In this document: one piece after another, positions 30,990 through 40,996 of the stretch | How positions within the stretch are numbered: the first letter of the stretch is position 1 | Layout: each line of letters starts with the position of its first letter | DNA from: Mesostigma viride | Lineage: Eukaryota > Streptophyta > Mesostigmatophyceae > Mesostigmatales > Mesostigmataceae | Direction of reading: 5' to 3' | Assembly: GCA_009746045.1 (NCBI GenBank) | Contig: RPFO01002044.1 | Span: 1-54,085, forward strand | Length of the DNA: 54,085 nucleotides | Program-made: the position numbers and the translations under genes | The notes under the pieces: generated by a model | Told to the model about the DNA's origin: nothing | Database searches by the model: none | What the model saw: only the letters and a program-made list of their open reading frames with translations

Positions 30990-31250
30990 ATGTAGGCGCA
31001 CTCCTCCCGATCCTCCGAACCGACACGGATCCGATCCTCCGAACCGACACGGGGATCGTCCGTCCCGCGGATCGACACGGCGCCAATCGACGGTCCCAAA
31101 CCCGCGAATCGTACCCGAATCGCGTCCGTCCCGCGGATCCGGCGCGCCGTACGTGGACCTCCCCGTGGACCTTCCCGTGGATCTCCTCGTGCCAGGACCC
31201 TACCCGTCCCCAATTTCCCGCCAAAACCGAGCGATTCGATTGGTCGCTAC
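30990..31250. repeat. Short tandem and interspersed repeats
   Basis: GATCCTCCGAACCGACACGG occurs twice in tandem near 31012 and 31035, followed by repeated GTCCCGCGGATC elements. No gene is supported. Confidence 0.6.
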
Positions 31251-31289
31251 TTGGAGCGCCGCGCCATCCGTCACATCGGCGAAACCGAT

Positions 31290-31732
31290 CGATCCGATTG
31301 GTCGCTACTCAGAGCGCCGCGCCGATTCGGCCCGAAACGGGTGCATTCCTCCGTTCCACCCTCCCTTTTTGCCCTCTTCACCCCCTTTTTTGACCCCCGA
31401 AAACCCCCTTCCCGACCCCCGAAAAAGGCCTGTTCCGGTGTTCCGGCTCCCCCCCCTGGGCCGGTATCATTTGGAAAACTTTTTTTTTTATGGCCAGGAA
31501 AATGGCGTTTTGGACTTAGCCGATTTCGGCCTCCTCTCTCTCTCTTCCCTCTCTCTTCCCTCTCCCCTCTCCCTCCGATTCGACCCGATTCGGCCCGATT
31601 CGACCCGAGTCGGCCCGAGAGTCCCCGATCCGACCCGAGAGTCCCCGATCGACCCGAAACTCCCCGAGTCAGCCCGAGATCTCCACGGAGAGCGCCGCGC
31701 CGATTTCCCCCAATTTCCCGCCAAAACCGAGC
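31290..31732. repeat. Partial duplicate of the left half of the fold-back element
   Basis: About 440 bp that is almost the same as the start of the following element: GATTGGTCGCTACTCAGAGC, the CCACCCTCCC...CCCCCGAAAACCCCC run, and GGACTTAGCCGATTTCGG at 31512-31529, then a CTCT-rich tract. It ends where the full element starts. Confidence 0.65.
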
Positions 31733-32590
31733 GACCCGATTGGTCGCTACTCAGAGCGCCGCGCCGATTCGGCCCGAAACGGGTGCATTCCTCTGTTCCA
31801 CCCTCCCTTTTTGCCCTCTTCACCCCCTTTTTTGACCCCCGAAAACCCCCTTCCCGACCCCCGAAAAAGGCCTGTTCCGGTGTTCCGGCCCACCCCCCCT
31901 GGGCCGGTATCATTTGGAAAACTTTTTTTTTTATGGCCAGGAAAATGGCGTTTTGGACTTAGCCGATTTCGGCCTCCTCTCTCTCTCTCTTCCCTCTCTC
32001 TTCCCTCTCCCCTCTCTCTCCTCTCCCTTCCCGTCTTTACATATCCAGGGTATAGGGTTCTATTTATTTATTTTTCCTATAAAATCAGTTTTATAAATGA
32101 TACCAGCACGCCCCCTCCGGGAATAGGAACGGTATATATAGGCGGCTATTCGTCCTATTTAACCGTGGGGCGTGAATAGGACACCGTCTTATATATCCTA
32201 TTTCCGGGATGGCGTGCCGGTATCTTTTCTAAAACTGATTTTATAGGAAAAATAAATAAATAGAACCCTATACCCCTGGATATATAGGGACGGGAAGAGA
32301 GGGGAGAAGAGAGAGGGAGAGGAGAGAGAAAGGAGAGGGAGAGAGAAAGGAGAGGGAGGGAGAGAAAGGGGAAGAGGAGAGGCCGAAAACGGCTAAGTCC
32401 AAAACGAAGGATTTCGGTCCCAGAAAAATTTTTTTTTCAAATGATACCGGCCCAGGGGGGTGGGCCGGAACACCGGAACAGGGCTTTCTCGGGGGTCGGG
32501 AAGGGGGTTTTCGGGGGTCAAAAAAGGGGGTGAAGAGGGCAAAAAGGGAGGGTGGAACAGAGGGTACACCCGTCTCTGGCGCGGCGCTTA
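31733..32590. repeat. Fold-back (long inverted-repeat) element, copy 1
   Basis: The left half (GAGCGCCGCGCC..., CCACCCTCCCTTTTTGCCC, CCCCCGAAAACCCCC, GGACTTAGCCGATTTCGG, CT-rich tract, ATCCAGGGTATAGGGTTC) is repeated inverted in the right half (from about 32200), around a core containing TATATATAGGCGG. The polypurine/polypyrimidine tracts are mirror-like. No protein is encoded. It resembles a fold-back or MITE-like element; copy 2 is at 47219-48080. Confidence 0.7.
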
Positions 32591-32854
32591 TAGTTCCGTC
32601 GAATCCGTCGACGCCACGTGGCACTCTCTATGTCAGCGGCGCCAATTCTCGTGTCCAATCGGATTCGCCGAATTTCGGTTACGCCTCCGCCTTCCCCGCC
32701 TCCCCCGCCCTCCCCGTGCCCCCCGCCTTCCCCGTGGCCTCCCCGCGTCCCTTCGACTCCTCTACGGCCACGCTCCACACCGGCCGCGCCAAATTTCGTA
32801 ACCAATAGAACCTCGCCACGTGGCACTCCACACCGGCCGCTCTAAATCTCCCTT

Positions 32855-33188
32855 CGTCCAGAGGAATCGCCCGGCGACGTCTTCCTCTGCAGGACCTCGT
32901 CTCCAGAGGAATCACCCTGTGACGTCTTCCTCTGCAGAGGAATCAGCCATCACTCACCTCGTGTCCAGATGAAGCAAACATCGCACACTCCTCTTCCAGA
33001 GGAATCAGCCCGGCGACGTCTTCCTCTGCAGATGAAGCAACCTCGTGTCCAGAGGAATCAGCCCGATTCGTCTCACATCAGAGAGGATTTACACTGTGAT
33101 CTCTTCCTTCCAGAGGAATCAGCCATCACGCACCTCGTGTCCAGAGGAATCAGGCATCACACACCTCTCCCCAGAGGAATCGGCCAGA
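32855..33188. repeat. Array of GAGGAATC-containing short repeats
   Basis: About eight copies of CCAGAGGAATCAGCC or close variants, at irregular spacing (28-60 bases), mixed with GACGTCTTCCTCTGCAG and CCAGATGAAGCAA segments. Two GCCACGTGGCACTC elements lie just upstream (about 32610 and 32815). No gene is supported. Confidence 0.65.
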
Positions 33189-33251
33189 GTAAGCTCGGTT
33201 TCAAGCCGAGTCCGCCCTCCGCCCCCTGCCTCCGCCGGCGCCCGCGCGCGC

Positions 33252-33728
33252 TCACGTCCGCGGCTTGCTGCCCAACATCTCGAGCCGCAGCACGAGCGTC
33301 CAGTCGCCCACGACGGGCCGCGCGCCCGCGGTCAGCGGGCTGGCCGCGTCCAGGTGGCACACGCGCACGCGGAACGAGCCCCCGTCCCTGAGCAGCCGCG
33401 GGTTCGCGATGGGCAGGTAGTTCTGCTGGTTGACCACGGTGACGTCGGACGCGAGGTTCGAGAGCGCCGTCTCGGCCGCCAACAGCGTCATCCCCCCGTC
33501 CGCCGCCCCGAGGAACCCGTCCGAGTAGATCCCCACGACCCGGCTGGTGCCCGCGGGCACGAAGCCCTTCACGCACGCGTAGAGCAGATGCATCTTCCAC
33601 CGCGGGCCGAGCAAAGGCGCGGACTCGTCGGCCGACACGGTCACGACCCACTCGTTGGCCGCGCTCGTGGTCGCGTCGGTCACGTTGGCCGCGTCGGAGT
33701 GGATCGTCAGCACGCGCACGTCGGACAT
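33252..33728 (-). CDS. Unrecognised beta-rich protein, possibly a minor capsid protein
   Basis: 158 residues, ATG 33728, no frame break. It begins MSDVRVLTIHSDAANVTDAT and has alternating hydrophobic strands throughout (EWVVTVSADE, WKMHLLYACVKGFVPAG, SFRVRVCHLDA, WTLVLRLEML), as expected of a beta-sandwich. The size and strand pattern recall single jelly-roll minor capsid or penton proteins of small dsDNA viruses such as polinton-like viruses, but this is only a structural impression. It is followed on the same strand by no other gene; the gene at 33793 lies directly upstream, 64 bases away. Confidence 0.5.
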   Translation of the reverse strand: MSDVRVLTIHSDAANVTDATTSAANEWVVTVSADESAPLLGPRWKMHLLYACVKGFVPAGTSRVVGIYSDGFLGAADGGMTLLAAETALSNLASDVTVVNQQNYLPIANPRLLRDGGSFRVRVCHLDAASPLTAGARPVVGDWTLVLRLEMLGSKPRT

Positions 33729-33792
33729 GGTTCGGGTCCGGATCCGGATACGATTCCCTGAGAACTTTTCGCCGCCGCCGCCGGCTCGTCGG

Positions 33793-34344
33793 CTAAAAAT
33801 AGACGATCTCGTCGTCGACGGACAGCTCCTCCTCGACCGCGCCCGCCGCCGCGAGCGCCGCCAGCTCCTCGTCCTCGTCCCCCTCGATCCCGACGATCGC
33901 GTCGTGCGTGCGGTCGTACCCGTCGGCCGCGGTCCCGGCCGCGAGCTCCATCACGTCGAACTCCTCGAGTCCCTTGGGTATGACGTAGGCTACCATCATG
34001 ACAATGCGTACGACGCGGATGCCGATCCGCACCGCCCTGGCCACGCGCGCCCCTTTGGTGCCCAGGTAGCTCTGCAGCCCGCCCATGTTAAAAGCTTTAA
34101 GGGGTGAGTTGAATCGGAGTAAAGCCTGGAGCCCCTGCTCCCGCTTGATCGCCTCGCGGATAATCTTCGAGCCCACTTTCCGGAACAGCAGCTTGAGCAC
34201 GCCGTTGAACGCGGTCTGGAGGAACCCGGACGACTGCTGCACGGCCGGCGGGATCCCCTGCGCGGCGGCGAGCTGCAGCATTCGCTTTCGTCGGGCGTCG
34301 GGCGCGGCACCCTCCCGCCTGTGGTACGGCGACGCGACGGTCAT
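33793..34344 (-). CDS. Unrecognised protein with basic helical core and acidic tail
   Basis: 183 residues from ATG 34344 (MTVASPYHRREG). The N-terminal 100 residues are basic and helical (KRMLQLAAAQGIPPAVQQ, KVGSKIIREAIKREQGLQ). A hydrophobic segment IRVVRIVMMVAYVIP may span or touch a membrane. The C-terminal 50 residues are very acidic (GIEGDEDEELAALAAAGA) and end VDDEIVYF. The gene is followed by the possible capsid gene; the two may be one transcription unit. The upstream DNA holds two copies of a CCAATCC...CGCCACGTGGC promoter-type element (about 34424 and 34583). Confidence 0.5.
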   Translation of the reverse strand: MTVASPYHRREGAAPDARRKRMLQLAAAQGIPPAVQQSSGFLQTAFNGVLKLLFRKVGSKIIREAIKREQGLQALLRFNSPLKAFNMGGLQSYLGTKGARVARAVRIGIRVVRIVMMVAYVIPKGLEEFDVMELAAGTAADGYDRTHDAIVGIEGDEDEELAALAAAGAVEEELSVDDEIVYF

Positions 34345-34675
34345 GTGGGAGTTCGGAGATACTTCCCCCGTACACATTTTTCCCCGTACTCCCCGTGGTT
34401 CCCCGACCTCCATGTACTTCCCTCCAATCCATATGCGCCACGTGGCGGGTGTATGACAAGCCAAGTGACATTGTCCGAATTGCGGTTACGACACCACGCC
34501 TCCCTGGATACTCTCCGTACATCCCCGTGCTTCCCCGTATCCCCCCGTACCCCCGTGGTTCCACGACCTCCTCGTACTTCCCTCCAATCCACTCGCGCCA
34601 CGTGGCAGGTCGCATGTCCTCGACGACCACTCCCTGGATATCCGCCCGCCCGTCCGCGTACATCCGGACTGTCCC
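34345..34675. promoter_or_regulatory. Duplicated CCAAT + CCACGTGG element
   Basis: Two similar segments of about 160 bp each contain CTCCAATCCA followed about 10 bases later by GCGCCACGTGGC. The same pairing occurs in the inverted-repeat arms. It probably belongs to the promoter of the gene starting at 34344, on the opposite strand. Confidence 0.45.
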
Positions 34676-34800
34676 TGGGTCCGGCGGACGTCTGACATGT
34701 CCTCCGGTCCAGCGGACGTCTGACATGTCCTCCGGTCCAGCGGACGTCTGACATGTCCTCCGGTCCAGCGGACATCCGGACTGTCCCTGGGTCCCCGGAC
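34676..34800. repeat. 28-bp tandem repeat, about four units
   Basis: Units contain GCGGACGTCTGACATGTCC followed by TCCGGTCCA; after four units the pattern decays into TGTCC/TCCCTGGG-rich sequence up to about 34980. No gene is seen between here and the inverted repeat at 35116. Confidence 0.65.
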
Positions 34801-35284
34801 ACCTGGTATGTCCTCTGGTCCCTGGACATCTGGAATGTCCTGGACCCTGTTGCGTACCCTTGGGTCCCTGGAGAGTCCCTGTCTTCCTTGGCCTCCCTGG
34901 GAATCCCTAGATATCCTGGGATTTCCTGGGAAATCCATAGACCCTGGGAACTATCCACACCCCTCCCTGGGAACTAACCAGCAACTAGTAGGAACTACCG
35001 CGAACTACCGGGAAGCGTACGGGAAGCGTACGGGAAGGTCCCTCGGGGTCACGTCGCGAAGCGGTTGAGAGCGCCCGGGAGGGGACATCCTCGACGGCGA
35101 GTCCTTCCGCGCGGTCAAAATTTTTGCAGAGTGACCCCGTTTTCCTGGGGAATGGCCAGGCAGACATTAATAATAATATGAATTACCCTAATTCCTAGAA
35201 CTCATTGTCATGGAGAACATCATGCCTTTATTAATTCAATTGCCATGGTAGGTCATTATCATGGCTATCAAGTAGCCACTTATG

Positions 35285-35827
35285 TCACCAGCCAGCAAAC
35301 ATTGCATTAAAATCCAGGGGGGTGCTGGGGTCAAACAACATCCCCTGCATCGTCCCCTGGCCAATTATGGGAGGAGGGAAAACGGCCTCCATCACCCCGT
35401 GCAGGCGCAAGTGCATCGACCACAACTCCAGCATTTCCTCTCGCGTCACGGGAACGTGCCCCCCTGCTGGCAGGTTACGAGTAGACGAAAATGTGGCAGC
35501 CATCGCCTTGACCGCATCGTCGCAGCCTGTGTTCAGACTGGTCACCTGGACGAGCTCCTGTTCGCCGCTGTCCCACGTGATGTGAAACAGCAGGATGCGT
35601 CCTCCATCCTCTGTCACGGGGCCGAGGCACGCGTCGTGGATCGCGTGAACGGGGGATTCATTGTCGACATCGCTCAGGCGCTGTTCGAATTCGCCATGCT
35701 CGCGACAGACGCGCCTCAGCGACGTCCTGGCATCACGCAGTCGATTCGCGAGCTGGCTGCACGCGACGTGCAAGCTTTCAACCATCGCCATCGCCTCGGC
35801 CCCTGCGTTAGTAGGCCTGGGATTCAT
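35285..35827 (-). CDS. Gene D, left-arm copy (intact), unknown protein
   Basis: 180 residues from the ATG at 35827 (MNPRPTNAGAEAMAMVESLH). The N-terminal half is helical (HVACSQLANRLRDARTSLRR), the middle has a beta-like stretch LFHITWDSGEQELVQVTSLN, and the C-terminus reads FPPPIIGQGTMQGMLFDPST. No family recognised, no membrane helix. This copy is open throughout; the right-arm copy is broken by one base missing from a G run, so this copy shows the correct reading. AATTAATAAAG follows the stop on the coding strand, giving a poly(A) signal. No intron seen. Confidence 0.65.
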   Translation of the reverse strand: MNPRPTNAGAEAMAMVESLHVACSQLANRLRDARTSLRRVCREHGEFEQRLSDVDNESPVHAIHDACLGPVTEDGGRILLFHITWDSGEQELVQVTSLNTGCDDAVKAMAATFSSTRNLPAGGHVPVTREEMLELWSMHLRLHGVMEAVFPPPIIGQGTMQGMLFDPSTPLDFNAMFAGW

Positions 35828-36655
35828 GGCGTCGTTGTCGGATATTGCGTGAGTTTTGTCGACGAAAATGGAAAGGGGAGACGATGGCAATGCGTGGGAA
35901 GACGTCGACGCAATATAAACGCGTTCCAGACGCTGGCGTTACGTCCTAACCGTCTCCTGTCCGCTGGCATGGACGTGATGACCTGGAAATGCATCGGTTG
36001 ACAGACAGCAATGCCGAACTCTGCTCGCTTTTTCGATGTCGAAATTTAGTATCTACGCGTTTGGGGCGATGCCCCGGATCGCATGCGTCAATAAATCGTT
36101 AAATATCCTTAAATATCCAATCGTGTGCCCCTTCTCCGTGCCAGGCGACCATTGCTTTCGTTATATATCCATTTGCTGCACTGGCGAGCTTCGTGCATCT
36201 CGTCTATTGTGCCGTCGCCACATGGCACGAAATGTACTATACATGCGCCCTGGTACAGTGATATCGCCTGTCGTCGCGCACTTTTCTTGTCTCTAGGCCT
36301 TTTTCGAGTCGAAATCGCCTAAGTCCTTGGCCTCGGCGAGCAGTCTGAGGGCCTAGGGCGCGTGCGACGCGTCGTGGGGCGTCGATACTACAGGCGTGGT
36401 ACGGCGGGGCACGGGAACTAAGCGTACCACGTCGTACCGTCCGACAACGTGACCAGACTGCGCGGGGCGCGGGGAATTAACGGGGCGTACATGGAATCGT
36501 ACTTCAGACGATACGGAATTACTTCAAAGTACGGTGTACTACGCCGTACCGCCCTGCAACGCGTCAGATCTGCGCGGGGCGCGGGGAATCAACTTGACGT
36601 ACAGGGAACTTTACTTCAGACGCTACGGATCTACTTCGAAGTACTCCAAACTAGC
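35828..36655. other. Upstream region of gene D, no other gene
   Basis: Contains an AT-rich stretch near 36090-36200 (ATAAATCGTTAAATATCC, ATATATCC), a GAAATCGCCTAAGTCC copy of the dispersed element near 36312, and palindromic GTACCACG/CGTACC elements near 36395-36440. Short open frames here have no support. Confidence 0.4.
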
Positions 36656-36832
36656 CGACGTAAGTTTGAAGTACGGAAACCCACGTTGTACTAGTTTGTA
36701 TTACCTAACTGGCCAGTGACGTAAGTTTGAAGTACGGAAACCCACGTTGTACTAGTTTGTACTACCCAACTGACTAGTTACGTAAGTTTGAAGTACGGAA
36801 ACCCACGTTGTACTAGTTTGTACTACGCCACA
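36656..36832. repeat. About 64-bp tandem repeat, three units (left arm)
   Basis: Each unit contains GACGTAAGTTTGAAGTACGG, AACCCACGTTGTACTAG and TTTGTA(C/T)TAC. The mirror copy lies at about 49867-50042. Confidence 0.7.
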
Positions 36833-36860
36833 CGTGTCCCAGCCATCGCGCGAGACGTCT

Positions 36861-37110
36861 GCCACGTGTCGGTCATCGACGGTGCCACGTGTCGGTCATC
36901 GACGGTGCCACGTGTCGGTCATCGACGGTGCCACGTGTCGGTCATCGACGGTGCCACGTGTCGGTCATCGACGGTGCCACGCGTCGGTCATCGACGGTGC
37001 CACGTGTCGGTCATCGACGGTGCCACGTGTCGGTCATCGACGGTGCCACGTGTCGGTCATCGACGGTGCCACGTGTCGGTCATCGACGGTGCCACGTGTC
37101 GGTCCGACGG
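36861..37110. repeat. 23-bp satellite with CACGTG in each unit (left arm)
   Basis: Ten full units start every 23 bases from 36861 to 37068, plus a partial unit at 37091. Each begins GCCACGTGTCGG and ends TCATCGACGGT; the sixth has CACGCG instead of CACGTG. CACGTG is the G-box/E-box core bound by bHLH and bZIP factors. The dispersed element GGACTTAGCCGATTTCGG follows at 37120. Confidence 0.85.
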
Positions 37111-37309
37111 ACGTCTATAGGACTTAGCCGATTTCGGTCGCGAGGCCGCGGGTCCTACCTAGTGCATGATGGGCGCGCGTGGGATGACTCGTTGAGCAAG
37201 ACAAGAGGGTTCCTTTATTCATAATTAAATAGTGCATTACATGACGAGGCTCTCGTTTCGAGCCTCCAATAGGAGGAGCTTGGTAGGGCTGTCCACCCCT
37301 AAGTTCCCA

Positions 37310-37590
37310 CTAAAAATCCGACAGGTCGTCATCGTCCTCGGACTCGTCCAGGGTACCGTCAGAATCGCGGTTCCAGCCTGGATTCCAGTCGTCGTCCTCG
37401 TCGAACGGGTCAAAGTGCTCGTCGAACATGAGATCGATAACGTCCCCTCGGAGCGTTCGCGGATGAGCTTGCACTTCTTGTCACAGGCCGCGGAGGGGTG
37501 GCCGAAGTCCCTGAGGACCTGCTCGCCGGCCTCTTCGGCGATCTGGTAATCGCAGACGCGCGCGTAGTCCATGCGCCACTCGAACGAACC
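37310..37590 (-). pseudogene. Gene C remnant, left arm (3' part only)
   Basis: Corresponds to the C-terminal half of the Cys-rich protein of the right arm (WRMDYARVCDYQIAEEAGEQ onward). The 5' half, intron and promoter are missing because the 2.68-kb segment is absent here. It also lacks one G of a run (G4 here, G5 in the right arm, near 37452), which shifts the acidic tail out of frame. It is directly fused to the truncated gene B. Confidence 0.75.
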
Positions 37591-38278
37591 CGGTGTCGCT
37601 TGGTCAGGGGGCCGAATGCGGGCCAGTCCTTGACGCGGTCGGAAAGTTGGGAAACTCGCTGCCGTCCGTCGTCATCTCGGCGGCGGGCCGCTTCTTGGTC
37701 GCGGGACGAGGGGCGGGCGCGGGACGAGGCGCGGGCGCGGGCGCCGGCGTGGGCGGGAGGACGGTGTCGGAGCCCTGCGCCCACGTGCCCGTTTCGTGGG
37801 ACGGCGAGGCGGGGAAGCCGTAGGCGTCCGCGAACGAGCTGACCGGCGCGCTGTGCTTGAGCGGGCCGACCACTTGGCTGGAGGCGTCGGTGATGTCCGC
37901 CAGCAGGAGGTACGTCCACGGCCCCACTCGCGCGCCTTCGGGGGGCGGGGGAGGCGCGGCGACGAGCGCGGTGTCCGCGGGGCTGTCCGGGGTCGATTCG
38001 CCGCCGGACGCCGCCCCGGCGCAGTCCGGGTCGATCTCGTCGAGCGTCGGGAAGCTTCCCCATCCCAGGCCCTCCATGATGTCCACGTCCTGCATGGTGC
38101 GGATGCGAGCATAAGATGCGCGAGTGTGTTAGAGGGAAGAATTCGAGGGGCCAGACATGCGCGAGGATGGCTAGATGGGGGAAGAATGCATATAGCTCAC
38201 CTTTTCGGGGAACAGGCGCAGGATGTCGAAGGACAGTTCGGAGAGGCAGCGCAGGTCGGGCGTCTGTGCGGAATCCAT
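37591..38278 (-). pseudogene. Gene B, left-arm copy, truncated
   Basis: Exon 1 (38278-38201) and the start of exon 2 (from 38089) match the right-arm gene: MDSAQTPDLRCLSELSFDIL, then DVDIMEGLGWGSFPTLDEID. The protein is cut at the deletion junction near 37592, after LTKRH, so most of the C-terminal domain shared with gene A is lost. A T run of three near 37634 (four in the right arm) adds a frame shift. Useful here because it keeps the two Cs that the right copy lacks at 45914. Confidence 0.75.
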
Positions 38279-38869
38279 GGAGGAAGAATTGGTGGGGAGA
38301 GAGTTGGAGAGTCGGAGAGAGCTGGAGAGCTGGACTCGAGAGAGCTGGAGAGCAGGATGCCCGGACAGTCCGGTTGTCCTCCTCTTTATGCGTTTTTCGT
38401 GGGCGAACGGACGCTCCGGATTCGCCGCGATCGGAGGGTTGCCAATCACCCCCGTGGATAACGCCGATCGTGTGCCAATCACGGCCGACCGTCGGATGGG
38501 CCGGGCATCTCCCGCGCCGCGCCATCGTTACCGTGGAGCTGCGCTAGTATCCACCGTATGTTAGTATCCACCAATGGGACGCCGGCGATCCATACCGCGG
38601 CCTGGACTTAGCGATTTCGGGACTTAGCCATTTTCGGGACTTTGCGACATTGGGACTGTCCCGGCGTCCTGCTACTCTAACGTCATCGCGCGCGGCCGCG
38701 GTCGGGACTGCCTACTTGGGACTTAGCGTCCTACGTGTGCATGATGTTGAGACTTGAGACGGGAACATGCAGGCAAGGCTTTATTAATCAATAAAATGGT
38801 GTTAATCACAAGTCGCTATCTACATGTACACATGATAGCCCCCGGGCTATTCGATAGGATCGTCGCCGC
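38279..38869. other. Intergenic region between genes B and A (left arm)
   Basis: Holds the promoter of gene B (ATTGG near 38445 and 38475, GGTGGATACTA repeats near 38553), two overlapping copies of the GGACTTAGC-type element (38604-38637), a further GGGACTTAGCG near 38718 and the AATAAA of gene A. No other gene is seen. Confidence 0.5.
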
Positions 38870-40384
38870 TCAGCAGGAGCGGGCGGCGAGCAAGAGCTGG
38901 GCGGGCGTCAGCCCGCGCGCGTGGTACGACGCGACAGTGGGCCGGGCATTGGTCGTCTTGACGAGGGCCACGGCGCGAACCCACTGCGAACCGTCCGCGG
39001 CCGTTTCGGTCTCCAGGATGACGGAGCCGTGCCTCGCCCGGCCGAGTCCGCACTCGTTGAGATCGTCTACGGACGGCAGGGAGGCCAGCGGGGTGGACGG
39101 AAAGTCCCGCAGGGGCACCAATCCGATCGTACGGCCGATGGCGACGCAGCGGGTGAAGACGGGCGCCGAAGTCGGCCCGTCGGGCTGGGCCAGCCACTCC
39201 TCTGGCCGGCCCAGGCGGGGCTTGAGCTCCGGGACCTTCTCGACGCAGTTGCCTCTCGAGTCCTCGTAACGCTTACCGACGAGGACGCACGTGGTGTCCT
39301 TCACGAGCGCCGCCACGACGCGCTGGGTCTGCGGCCCGAACGCGCGCCAGTCGCCTATGCGGGCCGAGAAGTCCGGCAGGGCGGACGGTGCGGGCAGGGC
39401 GGACGGAACGGACTGGACGGGCAGGGCGTACGGGATTGAGGAGGACGGGACGGATACTCGGGCGGTCTGGACGGACGTCGGCGCGCTCGACGCGCTGGAC
39501 TCCTGGCGCCGCGCCGTGCGAGGCCTCTTGGGCACGGGGGGCTGCGCGGGCGCGTCGACCGTATCCGGCGTCTGGTTGAAGTAGCTGTCGCCGTAGTTGA
39601 TGAGGAGTTCCTCCCCCTCGCGGATGTCCCTCAAGGCGTACACGCGGGAGGACAGCAACGCGTCGTTGGGAGTCTTGAACTCGCAGTTCTGAATGCCCCG
39701 GCCCTCGTTGTGGTTGATGAAGGCCGTTTCGTTGCAGTACGTGTCCGCCTCCAGGCACACCGCGTACGTCCGTCCGTCGAAGAGCGTCAGACGGTAGCAT
39801 CCGTCCGTCTTCACCTGGGCGGACGACGTGTCCAGATCTCCGTCTGGCAGCCTGTAGTACCGCACCAGGGCGCCGCCGTACACCCCGATCTCGTCTCCCG
39901 CCTTGAAGTCCCGGCCGGCGAACGCGCCGAACGGGCCGTGCGGGTCGTTAGCCGGGAGCGCCCTGACGCGGATCCGGTCGTTGAGGGAAGATTCGAGCAT
40001 CCCGAGCTGGGCGCCCACTTCGAGCGTCGGGCACCCCGGGGTCACGGGGGCCGACACGTATTTTATCTTCTGGCCGCTGCACCCGACCCTGCGGGCCAGG
40101 TGCACCTCACTGGGGAGGTACATCCGAATGTACATCTTTTCCGCGGCGCGCACGTTCTTCTCGAATTCTTCTTCGTGTCGGGGGCGCTTGGCCTGCGTCG
40201 GGGAAGAAACGGGCGATCAGGCGCACGGGCAAACAGGTGAGGGAAGAAACGGTGGGTCAGATCGTGTGTGATAACCAGGGAGACGGGGCGAAGGAAGCCG
40301 CGGTTCGAAGGGGAAGAATTGCTTACCGCGCGGACCTTGGCGGCGGCAGGGGTTGGGGGAAGAAACGGTAGCAGCCGATGCCAT
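38870..40384 (-). CDS. Gene A, SET-domain protein, left-arm copy
   Basis: Exon 1 (40384-40327, about 20 codons) and exon 2 (40192-38870) flank a 134-base GTAAGC...CGCAG intron. Exon 2 is open throughout. The SET domain spans about residues 95-225: GPFGAFAGRDFKAGDEIGVY, ETAFINHNEGRGIQNCEF and LRDIREGEELLINYGDSYF, i.e. the G-x-x-x-A, NH and GEEL-x-x-x-YG blocks of lysine methyltransferases; the usual NHSC-x-PN is NHNEGRGIQN. A Pro/Ser linker follows, then a C-terminal domain (about 300-460) also found in gene B. Substrate unknown: histone or virion protein. Exon 1 appears to lack bases in a C run, since its length does not keep the frame; with them it reads ...KVRA|AKRPRHEEE. Confidence 0.8.
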
Positions 40385-40996
40385 GGCAAAATAGAGAAGT
40401 GTGGGAGGCTAGCTGGGAGCTGGTTTGCTGGAGTGATGGTCGAAGGAATGACAAGACCCGGGTCCTGTGCCCACTATGTAGTCCTCGGGTGTCCGGCGGT
40501 TACGGGATCGACGCACGGGAGCGATTGGCGAGATCGACGGTGGGTGATTGGCCGGCGCGGACGGGCCTGGACGGACGTATCCACGGCACGCCAATCACGG
40601 GCACGCCAATCGGGCGAGCCAGTCCCGATCGGACGGCTGCCAATCCCCCGGGCCGCCAATCGGACGAGCCAATCCCGTCCGGTGATTGGCCCTCTTCTGG
40701 ACGGGCCTGGACGGGCGTATCCACGGCACGCCAATCGCGGATCCGCCAATCGGACGGGCCAATCTCGCCCGAGTGATTGGCCGGCCGCGATCGGGTCCCA
40801 CAAGAGATAGGATGGTCGGATGCGTGCCACGTGGCGCATATTGATTGGCTGGCGTCCGATCGCCCATCGCGCCATCCCGTCCGATGGGTATAAGTTCTTG
40901 GGGGGTGTTCGGATCTCGTCACCAAGCTCTCCGCTCTCCGCATCTCGAAAAAACCCCGCAGCCCTCTCCCATTCTTCTCCAAAGCCCCCCAAAAAA
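40385..40996. promoter_or_regulatory. Divergent promoter of genes A and E with 13 CCAAT boxes (left arm)
   Basis: Thirteen CCAAT or ATTGG elements lie between 40523 and 40846. CCACGGCACGCCAATC occurs twice (about 40581 and 40721). Close to gene E are GCCACGTGGCGC (about 40826) and a TATAAG element (40889-40894) about 105 bases before its ATG. CCAAT boxes are bound by NF-Y in eukaryotes; binding here is inferred. Confidence 0.7.

Noticed and set aside
30544-31962. 472-residue plus-strand frame
   Set aside because: It runs from antisense of a real gene into tandem repeats and fold-back sequence; low-complexity Pro/Ser/Arg content.
36861-37110. CRISPR-like array
   Set aside because: Units are contiguous 23-bp repeats with no spacers and no cas genes; it is a satellite.
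36788-37224. Repeat-encoded proteins of about 100-110 residues in several frames
   Set aside because: All frames through the 23-bp satellite are open because 23 is not a multiple of 3 and the unit lacks stops; no start context or conservation.
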